The position numbers were made by a program, and so were the translations under genes. This document shows positions 1 to 4,872 of a stretch of DNA of 6,681 nt, in pieces (positions within the stretch are counted from its first letter, which is position 1; each line of letters begins with the position of its first letter). Under the pieces are notes generated by a model, which was not told the origin of the DNA, did no database searches, and saw only the letters and a program-made list of their open reading frames with translations. The DNA comes from Candidatus Firestoneibacteriota bacterium. Lineage in GTDB: Bacteria > Oederibacteriota > JAAXVQ01. The stretch is taken from assembly GCA_013335425.1 (NCBI GenBank), contig JAAXVQ010000116.1, forward strand, positions 1 to 6,681, in the 5' to 3' direction.

Positions 1-33
1 CTCATGGGGAACCTGACGCGGGATCCCCATGAG
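1..33. repeat. 10-bp perfect inverted repeat with 13-base loop at ssb fold-back
   Basis: CTCATGGGGA at 1-10 is the exact reverse complement of TCCCCATGAG at 24-33. The 13 bases between them contain GGGA just before the second arm, giving the palindrome GGGATCCC at 20-27. Both arms encode the Leu-Met-Gly of the SSB start, one on each strand. This is what a strand switch at a short GGGGA/TCCCC homology would leave behind, rather than a regulatory palindrome. Confidence 0.8.
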
Positions 34-57
34 CAACGCGCGATTGAAGCTCGCCAT
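1..57 (-). CDS. ssb: Start of single-stranded DNA-binding protein gene, broken by a fold-back at the window edge
   Basis: SSB coats single-stranded DNA during replication, repair and recombination. The ATG at 57-55 follows the rpsF stop by three bases and has an AAGGAG Shine-Dalgarno site at 69-64. The first codons read MASFNRALLMG, which matches the usual SSB opening (MASxNKVxLxGNLTRDPE). The next residues on this strand are IPRQVPHE, which is not SSB-like. The expected continuation, GNLTRDP, is instead found on the opposite strand: the plus strand at 1-27 reads LMGNLTRDP. So only about 24-57 is colinear with a true ssb, and the rest is an inverted copy of the same region. The rpsF-ssb order is the classic bacterial arrangement and supports the identification. 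The gene should be intact in the organism if this is an assembly or amplification chimera. The remaining roughly 140 or more codons lie outside the window or are missing. Confidence 0.65.
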   Translation of the reverse strand, partial: MASFNRALLMGIPRQVPHE

Positions 58-60
58 AGC

Positions 61-465
61 CTACTCCTTCGGGGCCCCGGCATCGCCGGCAGCCGGTTCG
101 GCCGACGCGGCCGCAGGTTCTGCCGCCGGCGCAACCTCCACCGGCTTGGAGGACGGCTTGGACGGCGGAGCCGCCTTGGTCGTAACCTTGGTGGACAAAA
201 ATTTCCAAACATTGTCGGCATTTTTCAACGTCCGTTCCACTTCCCGGAAGGACTCTCCGGAGCCGCGGAATTGCAGCAACACGTAATAGGCGGTGTTTTG
301 CTTCCGGACTGCATAGGCGGTTTTGCGCACGCCCATTTTGTCGACGTTGGTAACTTCGCCGTGCTTTTTCTCCAGACTCTTTTTAATGCGGTCGATGAGC
401 TCATCGACTTGTTCCAGAGTCACGCTCGACGGCATCAAAAACATAGTTTCATAAGGCGTTTGCAT
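61..465 (-). CDS. rpsF: Small ribosomal subunit protein bS6
   Basis: bS6 is a 30S subunit protein that pairs with bS18 on the platform near 16S rRNA helices 22-23. The product is 134 residues, the usual size. It opens with MQTPYETMFLM and follows the family pattern: a first beta strand, the helix around VDELIDRIKKSL (about 20-31), the VRKTAYAVRKQNTAYY core (about 46-61), the helix SFREVERTLKNADNV (about 72-86) and a final strand ending near residue 94. The last 40 residues are an Ala/Pro/Glu-rich low-complexity tail, common in bS6 and probably disordered. The ATG at 465 gives the conserved N-terminus, with GAGGGGG about ten bases upstream as a modest ribosome site. The gene heads a unit with ssb. 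In many bacteria rpsR follows ssb, but that part is off the window. A promoter lies at 553-525. Confidence 0.96.
   Translation of the reverse strand: MQTPYETMFLMPSSVTLEQVDELIDRIKKSLEKKHGEVTNVDKMGVRKTAYAVRKQNTAYYVLLQFRGSGESFREVERTLKNADNVWKFLSTKVTTKAAPPSKPSSKPVEVAPAAEPAAASAEPAAGDAGAPKE
64..69 (-). promoter_or_regulatory. Shine-Dalgarno site of ssb inside the end of rpsF
   Basis: AAGGAG is formed by the last two sense codons of rpsF (Lys-Glu) and lies six bases upstream of the ssb ATG, with the TAG stop of rpsF in between. It fixes the ssb start and implies that ribosomes finishing rpsF can re-initiate on ssb. Confidence 0.75.
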
Positions 466-524
466 GCGGATAAAGCCCCCTCAACATATTTAAACCATTC
501 GTACTCGAAAAATTCGGAAACGCG

Positions 525-553
525 ATACTAGCACACCCATCCAGGGGATGCAA
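525..553 (-). promoter_or_regulatory. Sigma-70-type promoter of rpsF-ssb
   Basis: On the minus strand TTGCAT (553-548) is followed after 17 bases by TAGTAT (530-525). A TGC lies directly before the -10, making it an extended -10 promoter. Transcription would start near 518, giving a leader of about 50 bases before the rpsF ATG. Both hexamers are imperfect (4 of 6 and 5 of 6 matches). The position between the hppA terminator and rpsF fits. Confidence 0.6.
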
Positions 554-586
554 TATCTTTTTTCACCCTCGGGGTGGAAAACCCCC

Positions 587-614
587 GTAGGGAACAAGCA
601 TGCCTGTTCCCTAC
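587..614. repeat. Perfect 10-bp palindrome GTAGGGAACA / TGTTCCCTAC
   Basis: The arms at 587-596 and 605-614 are perfectly complementary around an 8-base spacer that holds GCATGC. It lies between the hppA terminator and the rpsF promoter, so it is probably untranscribed or only read through. A related, less perfect palindrome with the same GTTCCCTAC arm lies at 3174-3202 upstream of hppA. The two together look like copies of a short dispersed palindromic repeat rather than terminators, since neither has a T-run. Next to it, 564-576 is a small CACCC-TCG-GGGTG hairpin of unclear meaning. Confidence 0.6.
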
Positions 615-633
615 CCGAACCGCGCCCGACAGG

Positions 634-671
634 AAAAAAAATCCCCCAGCTTGGTCAGCCGGGGGATTTTT
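634..671 (-). terminator. Rho-independent terminator of hppA
   Basis: On the minus strand, AAAAATCCCCCGGCT (671-657) pairs with AGCTGGGGGATTTTT (651-637) around the loop GACCA. This is a 15-bp stem whose one non-Watson-Crick pair is G660-U648. The T-run extends to 634. It begins 30 bases after the hppA stop. The A/T flanks would let it work partly in the other direction, but the odd pair is a G-U wobble only in minus-strand RNA (A-C in plus-strand RNA), which supports the minus direction. Confidence 0.9.
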
Positions 672-700
672 GCCCTGCCTGCAGAAAAAACCTAAAAATG

Positions 701-3148
701 CTATTCCTGCTTAATGCGCATGGCGTAAAAGGAACGCCAGACGAAGATCATGGAGACCACAAAGAACACCCCAGCCAGGACATAGGCCGTGGTTTTGGGG
801 AGCGTGATCGCCAGTTCCACAGCCAGCAAACCGAAAAGCGTGGTGAACTTGATGACCGGGTTCAAGGCCACGGACGAAGTGTCCTTGAAAGGATCGCCGA
901 CCGTATCCCCGACCACGGTCGCGGCGTGCAGGGGGGTGCCTTTTTCCTTCAGATCCACTTCCACGATCTTCTTGGCATTGTCCCAGGCGCCGCCCGCATC
1001 GGCCATGAAAATCGCCTGATACAACCCGAAAATGGCGATCGAAATCAGATAACCGATGAAGAAGTTCGAATCCAGGCAGGCAAACGCCAGCGTGGCCGAG
1101 AACACGGCCAGGAAGATGTTGAACATCCCGCGCTGGGCGTACTTGGTGCAAATGGCCACCACGCGCTTGCTGTCCTCAATGGAAGCCTTGGCCACTTTGC
1201 TGTCCAGCTTGATGTTGGCCTTGATGAATTCCACGGCCCGATAAGCGCCCGTGGAAACGGCCTGGGTGGAAGCGCCCGTGAACCAGTAAATCATGGCGCC
1301 GCCCGTGATCAAGCCCAGCAAGAACACCGGGTTCAACAGGGAGAACATGCCCGCGGCCGCATCCAATTGCTGCTGGGTGATCATGCCTTCCGCGCCCCGT
1401 TTGGCGAGCAACACGATAATGGAAAACACCAAAGTGGTGGCGCCCACCACGGCCGTGCCGATGAGCACGGGTTTGGCCGTGGCTTTGAAGGTGTTGCCGG
1501 CGCCGTCGTTCTCTTCCAAAAAGTGCTTGCCTTTGTTGAAGTCCGGTTCGAAACCGAACTCTTTTTTAATCTCATCCTTGATCTTGGGCAGGGTTTCGAT
1601 GGTGGAGAGCTCGTAAACCGACTGGGCATTGTCCGTCACCGGTCCGTAGGAATCCACGGCGATGGTCACCGGGCCCATGCCCAAAAAGCCGAACGCCACC
1701 AACCCGAACGCAAACACCGAAGGCGCCACCATCAGGGTGCTTAAGCCGAAGGTGCTTACCACAAACGCCACGGCCATCAAGGCCACGATCGAAATGCCCA
1801 TCCAGTAGGCCGAAAAATTCCCGGCAATGAAACCCGCCAGGATGTTGAGCGAAGGACCGCCCTCGCGCGAAGCCGTCACGACTTCCTGCACGTGGGCCGA
1901 TTTGGTGGAGGTGAACACCTTCACCAGCTCGGGAATGATGGCGCCGGCCAGGGTGCCGCAGGTGATGATGGTGGCCAGTTTATACCACAGTGTGCCGTCG
2001 CCCAAGCCGGCGATGAGCAGATAGGAAGCCAGATAGGTCACCACCACCGAGACGATTGAGGTTATCCAAACCAACGAGGTCAAGGGCCCTTCAAAGTGCA
2101 TCTGGTCGGCGTTTTTGTACTTGGCCGAGGCCATGGCTTCGTTGATCCAGTAGGACAAGCCGCTGGTGATGATCATCATCACGCGCATGGCGAAGATCCA
2201 GACCAGCAGTTGGATCTGGACCGTGGGGTCCGCCACGGCCAGCAGGATGAAGGTGATGAGCGCGACCCCGGTAACGCCGTAGGTTTCAAACCCATCGGCC
2301 GTAGGGCCCACCGAGTCACCGGCATTGTCCCCGGTGCAGTCGGCGATTACGCCCGGGTTGCGGGCGTCGTCTTCCTTGATGTTGAACACGATCTTCATCA
2401 AATCCGAGCCGATGTCCGCGATCTTGGTGAAAATGCCGCCCGCAATGCGCAGCGCGGCCGCGCCCAGAGACTCGCCGATGGCGAAGCCGATGAAGCAGAA
2501 GCCCGCCAGGCTGCCCGGGACATAGAGCAGAATGCAGAGCATGATGAGCAATTCAATGGAGATCAGCAGCATGCCGATGGAGATACCGGCGCGCAACGGA
2601 ATGGCATAGGTCGGGAAGGGCTTGCCGCGCAGGCTGGCGAACGCCGAGCGCGAGTTGGCGAAGGTGTTGACGCGGATGCCGAACCAGGCCACGAAGATCG
2701 AGCCCGCGATGCCCACCAGGGAGAAAAGCACAATGATGGCCACGTTGAGCGCGCCCACGGGTTTGAGCCAGCCGAAGTAGATGACGATGATGGTGCCGAT
2801 GAAAACCCAGAGCAGCATGATGAACTTCAGCTGGGTGGCCAGGTAGGTTTTGCAGGTTTCATAGATCAGCTCGGAAATTTCCCGCATGGATTTATGGACC
2901 GGCAAATTCTTCAGGTTCATGTACATCCCTAAGCCGAACACCATGCCCAGCAGGCAAATGAAAATGCCGTAGGTCAACAAGGTGTGTCCGGGCACGCCCA
3001 TGAACGACACCGTGCTCAAATCAGGCAATTTCAAGTCCGCCTCGCTGGCAAAAGCCAGCGAAGACATCATCAAGCCGGCCGCGCCCACCAACAAACCCGC
3101 GCCCTTGGCTTTCCATGCAGACAACCACTTACCTACCGTGTTTCTCAT
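701..3148 (-). CDS. hppA: Membrane-bound H+-translocating pyrophosphatase
   Basis: The enzyme hydrolyses cytoplasmic PPi to two phosphates and pumps cations, normally H+, across the membrane. It is a homodimer that conserves energy from biosynthetic PPi. The chosen start gives 815 residues with some 15-17 hydrophobic segments. The PPi/Mg2+ site is clear: GGIFTKIADIGSD (237-249), EDDARNP (259-265) and ADCTGDNAGD (269-278), with Asp245, 249, 270, 274 and 278 in family positions. The C-terminal site shows GGAWDNAKK around Trp722 and DTVGDPFKDT (748-757). The segment between Asp249 and EDD is one residue shorter than in plant or Rhodospirillum enzymes, and GPTADGFETYG replaces the usual AGMAADLFETY, so this is a divergent branch. 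At the K+-dependence site GNTFKATAK has Lys555, the mark of K+-independent enzymes, but Ala558 where Thr is usual. An N-terminal stretch ending SLAFA-SEAD (cut about 34/35) looks like a signal peptide. A frame-compatible upstream ATG at 3232 is rejected because AAGGAG lies 8 bases before 3148 and the extra 28 residues overlap the leader hairpin. Confidence 0.97.
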   Translation of the reverse strand: MRNTVGKWLSAWKAKGAGLLVGAAGLMMSSLAFASEADLKLPDLSTVSFMGVPGHTLLTYGIFICLLGMVFGLGMYMNLKNLPVHKSMREISELIYETCKTYLATQLKFIMLLWVFIGTIIVIYFGWLKPVGALNVAIIVLFSLVGIAGSIFVAWFGIRVNTFANSRSAFASLRGKPFPTYAIPLRAGISIGMLLISIELLIMLCILLYVPGSLAGFCFIGFAIGESLGAAALRIAGGIFTKIADIGSDLMKIVFNIKEDDARNPGVIADCTGDNAGDSVGPTADGFETYGVTGVALITFILLAVADPTVQIQLLVWIFAMRVMMIITSGLSYWINEAMASAKYKNADQMHFEGPLTSLVWITSIVSVVVTYLASYLLIAGLGDGTLWYKLATIITCGTLAGAIIPELVKVFTSTKSAHVQEVVTASREGGPSLNILAGFIAGNFSAYWMGISIVALMAVAFVVSTFGLSTLMVAPSVFAFGLVAFGFLGMGPVTIAVDSYGPVTDNAQSVYELSTIETLPKIKDEIKKEFGFEPDFNKGKHFLEENDGAGNTFKATAKPVLIGTAVVGATTLVFSIIVLLAKRGAEGMITQQQLDAAAGMFSLLNPVFLLGLITGGAMIYWFTGASTQAVSTGAYRAVEFIKANIKLDSKVAKASIEDSKRVVAICTKYAQRGMFNIFLAVFSATLAFACLDSNFFIGYLISIAIFGLYQAIFMADAGGAWDNAKKIVEVDLKEKGTPLHAATVVGDTVGDPFKDTSSVALNPVIKFTTLFGLLAVELAITLPKTTAYVLAGVFFVVSMIFVWRSFYAMRIKQE

Positions 3149-3154
3149 GCTGCG

Positions 3155-3162
3155 TTCTCCTT
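3155..3162 (-). promoter_or_regulatory. Ribosome binding site that fixes the hppA start
   Basis: The minus strand reads AAGGAGAA (3162-3155), with eight bases between GGAG and the ATG at 3148. An A/U-only stretch (CAATATATATAAAA) lies just upstream and should keep the site unpaired. This is the best Shine-Dalgarno site in the window and settles the start against the longer in-frame alternative at 3232. Confidence 0.85.
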
Positions 3163-3173
3163 TTATATATATT

Positions 3174-3202
3174 GTAGGAACCGGCACAAAACCGTTCCCT
3201 AC
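3174..3202 (-). repeat. Imperfect palindrome in the hppA leader, related to the one at 587-614
   Basis: On the minus strand GTAGGGAACGG (3202-3192) faces CCGGTTCCTAC (3184-3174) around TTTTGTG. The arms pair at 10 of 11 positions if one G-U is allowed, with a single A-G mismatch. If the promoter at 3286-3257 is right, the hairpin is in the hppA mRNA leader, 12 bases upstream of the Shine-Dalgarno site. It shares the core GTAGGGAAC/GTTCCCTAC with the palindrome downstream of hppA. It may be a mobile or dispersed repeat that landed in the leader, or a structural element affecting translation. The sequence alone does not decide. Confidence 0.5.
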
Positions 3203-3256
3203 GATCCCTGCCTGCCGGCAAATAAAGCGCAACCCTGCGTTTAAAAAAACGGGCGG

Positions 3257-3286
3257 ATTCTAACATTTTTGTCATTGGACTGTCAA
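3257..3286 (-). promoter_or_regulatory. Extended -10 sigma-70 promoter of hppA
   Basis: The minus strand has a perfect TTGACA at 3286-3281, an 18-base spacer ending in TGT, and TAGAAT at 3262-3257 (5 of 6 matches to TATAAT with a TGn extension). Transcription should begin near 3250, leaving a leader of about 100 bases that contains the hairpin at 3202-3174. It sits just after the terminator of the preceding unit. This is the strongest promoter match in the window. Confidence 0.8.
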
Positions 3287-3382
3287 GGAGACATTTGGAG
3301 AGGAAGAGATAATGTTTTGCCGGGAATATTTTCCAGCCGATCCCGGTAAAAAACCGACCTTTAGCAAGCGCAATAAACCCGC

Positions 3383-3431
3383 AAAAAAAATCCGAGAACC
3401 GGATTGCCTGGCGGCAGATCCGGCTCTCGGA
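3383..3431 (-). terminator. Strong rho-independent terminator closing the mnmG-mnmL unit
   Basis: On the minus strand TCCGAGAGCCGGAT (3431-3418) pairs with ATCCGGTTCTCGGA (3404-3391), and a smaller TGCC/GGCA stem caps the loop. Eight T residues follow at 3390-3383. The only unusual pair in the main stem, 3424 with 3398, is G-U in minus-strand RNA but C-A in plus-strand RNA, so the element is built for the minus strand. It lies about 510 bases after the mnmL stop, and no closer GC-rich terminator follows that gene. It therefore either ends a long 3' tail of mnmG-mnmL or serves a transcript made in the intervening gene-poor stretch. Confidence 0.9.
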
Positions 3432-3461
3432 CAAACCGGCTGGGAGTCGACAGCAGATTAA

Positions 3462-3520
3462 GGGGGTAAACCTTACTGCCGACAAAGGGGGGTAAACCCA
3501 GCCAGAGGGGTGAAACCAGC
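3462..3520 (+). repeat. Three short direct repeats, GGGGGTAAACC type
   Basis: GGGGGTAAACC occurs exactly at 3462-3472 and 3488-3498, and as GGGGTGAAACC at 3507-3517. The second and third copies also share a following CAGCCA, giving a repeat of roughly 19 bases. Starts are 26 and 19 bases apart. Multiple short direct repeats of this kind are found at the ends of some insertion sequences (the IS21 family is the known example), so this may be an IS end or remnant, but no transposase is visible here. They lie directly beyond the terminator hairpin at 3431-3383. Confidence 0.6.
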
Positions 3521-3599
3521 CACTAGGTTCTTGCTGATTTCATTATGTTGGACACCTGAGCATATTTTTAGTTCTCCAAATTAAACCCGGCCGCCAAAC

Positions 3600-3773
3600 C
3601 TAATTCTTTGAATGCTGGGTGCGGGAAATATAATGGCGGAGGAGCAATTTTTGATAACGGGTGACCATTTGGTGGTAGCGCAGGTTTTTTTCGGGATTAT
3701 CCCCGATTTGTTCCCTTTTGGCCAACAAACGGTCGGTAATTCGCTTTCGATTCCAATTAAAGGCTCGCAACAT
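3600..3773 (-). CDS. Possible small basic protein, 57 residues, unknown
   Basis: An ATG at 3773 opens a frame of 57 residues starting MLRAFNWNRKRITDRL and ending in a TAG at 3602-3600. The product is strongly basic (many Arg and Lys), has no membrane segment, and is mostly predicted helix by eye, with a pattern of hydrophobic residues around ITDRLLAKREQI and YQKLLLRHYI. I do not recognise a family. The codons lack the G/C-ending preference of hppA or mnmG, the Shine-Dalgarno site is weak (AGG only three bases from the ATG), and an in-frame stop lies two codons upstream. It is downstream of mnmL in the same direction and before the terminator, which would suit a small co-transcribed gene or a transposase fragment. 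Chance is quite possible. Confidence 0.25.
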   Translation of the reverse strand: MLRAFNWNRKRITDRLLAKREQIGDNPEKNLRYHQMVTRYQKLLLRHYISRTQHSKN

Positions 3774-3942
3774 GACCTACAGCCCCGCTTTCATAATGAT
3801 GGCCGATAAACGGCTACTGCCTTTTAAAATTTTAAACTATCTTTTCCTTGGTTCCACGCCGTCATTTGGACATTTTCCCGGCTAATATATCTATGTTCTT
3901 TAGACCCATCCGGATTCAAAAGATTTCATTTATTTTAAATTT

Positions 3943-4872
3943 TTAAGAAAAATATTTTTTTCCTTGGCGGGTGTCCTGATTTTTCAGCCAGGCTTCGATT
4001 TCGGCAATTACGGCAGATTTTTCGGAGAGCCAGGTGGGGGCAACCAAAAACTCGGGCGGACAATCGGCGGATAAGCGCTGGATCACGGTCTCGGGCCAAA
4101 GCTGCTCTAAAAAGCTCCCCACCCTTTGGACGTATTCGCCCCGACTCAAGAGTGTCACTAGGTTTTGCTCATATTCCTCCGCCAAAACCGTGCCGGCCAC
4201 CACATAGAGCGGATGAAATTTTACGCCCTCGATCCGCAAGGCGCCCAGGGCCCTCGCCGTCGCCAGTTCCTGTTCCAGGGTTTCGCCGGGAAGTCCCAAA
4301 ATCACGTGCGCGCACAAGCGGAGCTCGGGATAACGCCGCGCGGCTTCCACGGCCAGGAAAAAATCCCGGGCATCATGTCCGCGGTTCAGACGGCGTAACG
4401 TTTCGTCATGGATGCTCTGCAAACCCAGTTCCAGCCAAACTTCATAGTCCCGGGTATATTCGGCCAACAGCGCCAAGCGGTCGGCGTCCACGCAGTCCGG
4501 GCGGGTGCCGACGGCCAGAGCTTTGATTTCCGGAAAAGCGCGAATGACGTCGTAGGTTGATCTTAAGCTGTCCACCGGCGCATAGGTGTTGGTGTAGGGT
4601 TGGAAGTAGGCCATGAAGCGGGCAATGCCGCGCTCTTGCCCTTTTTGAATTTGCCCGGCGATTTGCGCTTCCAAGGCGGCGGGGGTGCCGAGAGCGCGTC
4701 CGGTAAAACCGCGCGGATCGCAAAAAACGCAGCCGTCCCCCGAGACGCGGCCGTCCCGGTTGGGGCAGGAAAAACCCGCATCCAAACTAAGCTTGCGCAC
4801 CGGGCCGCCGAAACGTGTTTTCAAATAATCGGAGAAACGGCGATAGCGCGCTGCAGGGCCCGGTTCAGTCAT
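3943..4872 (-). CDS. YtqA/YhcC-family radical SAM protein, probable MnmL (cmnm5U34 tRNA processing)
   Basis: The protein has 309 residues, the normal family length. The 4Fe-4S cluster motif is Cys36-X11-Cys48-X2-Cys51 within FSCPNRDGRV...GCVFC. Family hallmarks follow in order: YFQPYTNTYAPV (89-100), VGTRPDC (121-127), LELGLQSIHD (147-156), CAHVILGLPGE (187-197) and GVKFHPLYVVAGT in the second half. The B. subtilis member YtqA has been named MnmL and linked to conversion of cmnm5(s2)U34 to nm5(s2)U34 in tRNA; E. coli YhcC is a less understood relative. Its ATG overlaps the end of mnmG by 8 bases (ATGACTGA), and only a weak AAAGG lies about 12 bases upstream, so translation is probably coupled to mnmG, whose product makes the proposed substrate. 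No MnmM-like methyltransferase is next to it. Family membership is near certain; the MnmL role is inferred from context. Confidence 0.93.
   Translation of the reverse strand: MTEPGPAARYRRFSDYLKTRFGGPVRKLSLDAGFSCPNRDGRVSGDGCVFCDPRGFTGRALGTPAALEAQIAGQIQKGQERGIARFMAYFQPYTNTYAPVDSLRSTYDVIRAFPEIKALAVGTRPDCVDADRLALLAEYTRDYEVWLELGLQSIHDETLRRLNRGHDARDFFLAVEAARRYPELRLCAHVILGLPGETLEQELATARALGALRIEGVKFHPLYVVAGTVLAEEYEQNLVTLLSRGEYVQRVGSFLEQLWPETVIQRLSADCPPEFLVAPTWLSEKSAVIAEIEAWLKNQDTRQGKKYFS

Larger units (their letters stand above)
3432..3942. other. Gene-poor stretch between mnmL and its terminator
   Basis: These 511 bases lack any convincing conserved gene. They hold the direct repeats at 3462-3520 and a doubtful 57-codon minus-strand ORF at 3773-3600. 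A complementary 65-codon plus-strand ORF at 3612-3809 shows no recognisable family, and 3774-3942 is AT-rich with nothing readable. The base composition is clearly more AT-rich than in the flanking genes. The segment could be decayed mobile DNA, a long 3' untranslated region or an unrecognised RNA. I see no tRNA, rRNA or known riboswitch pattern. Confidence 0.6.

Noticed and set aside
466..524. Possible bS6:bS18 autoregulatory leader before rpsF
   Set aside because: The leader is only about 50 bases, and I cannot draw the conserved stem with its CCG-containing bulge convincingly; a covariance-model search would be needed.
548..1744. 398-codon plus-strand open frame opposite hppA
   Set aside because: It is antisense to the conserved pyrophosphatase, is rich in His/Gly/Arg/Gln as expected from mirrored GC-rich codons, and has no recognisable domain. 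It also runs through the terminator hairpin.
2096..2932. 278-codon plus-strand open frame opposite hppA
   Set aside because: Same shadow effect: low-complexity Asp/Gly/His/Ala composition, no family resemblance, and the opposite strand encodes the intact active site of HppA.
3149..3232. Longer hppA start at 3232
   Set aside because: It would add 28 residues encoded by the leader hairpin, with no Shine-Dalgarno site; the ATG at 3148 has AAGGAG at ideal spacing and yields a sensible signal-like N-terminus.
3612..3809. 65-codon plus-strand ORF in the gene-poor stretch
   Set aside because: No ribosome site before its ATG and no recognisable family. An internal GGAGGAG before a TTG codon is suggestive but isolated. 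Terminators on both sides point to minus-strand transcription.
3543..3873. TTGGACA repeated at about 3548 and 3865 as possible mobile-element ends
   Set aside because: Only seven shared bases, in direct rather than inverted orientation, with no transposase or target duplication visible.
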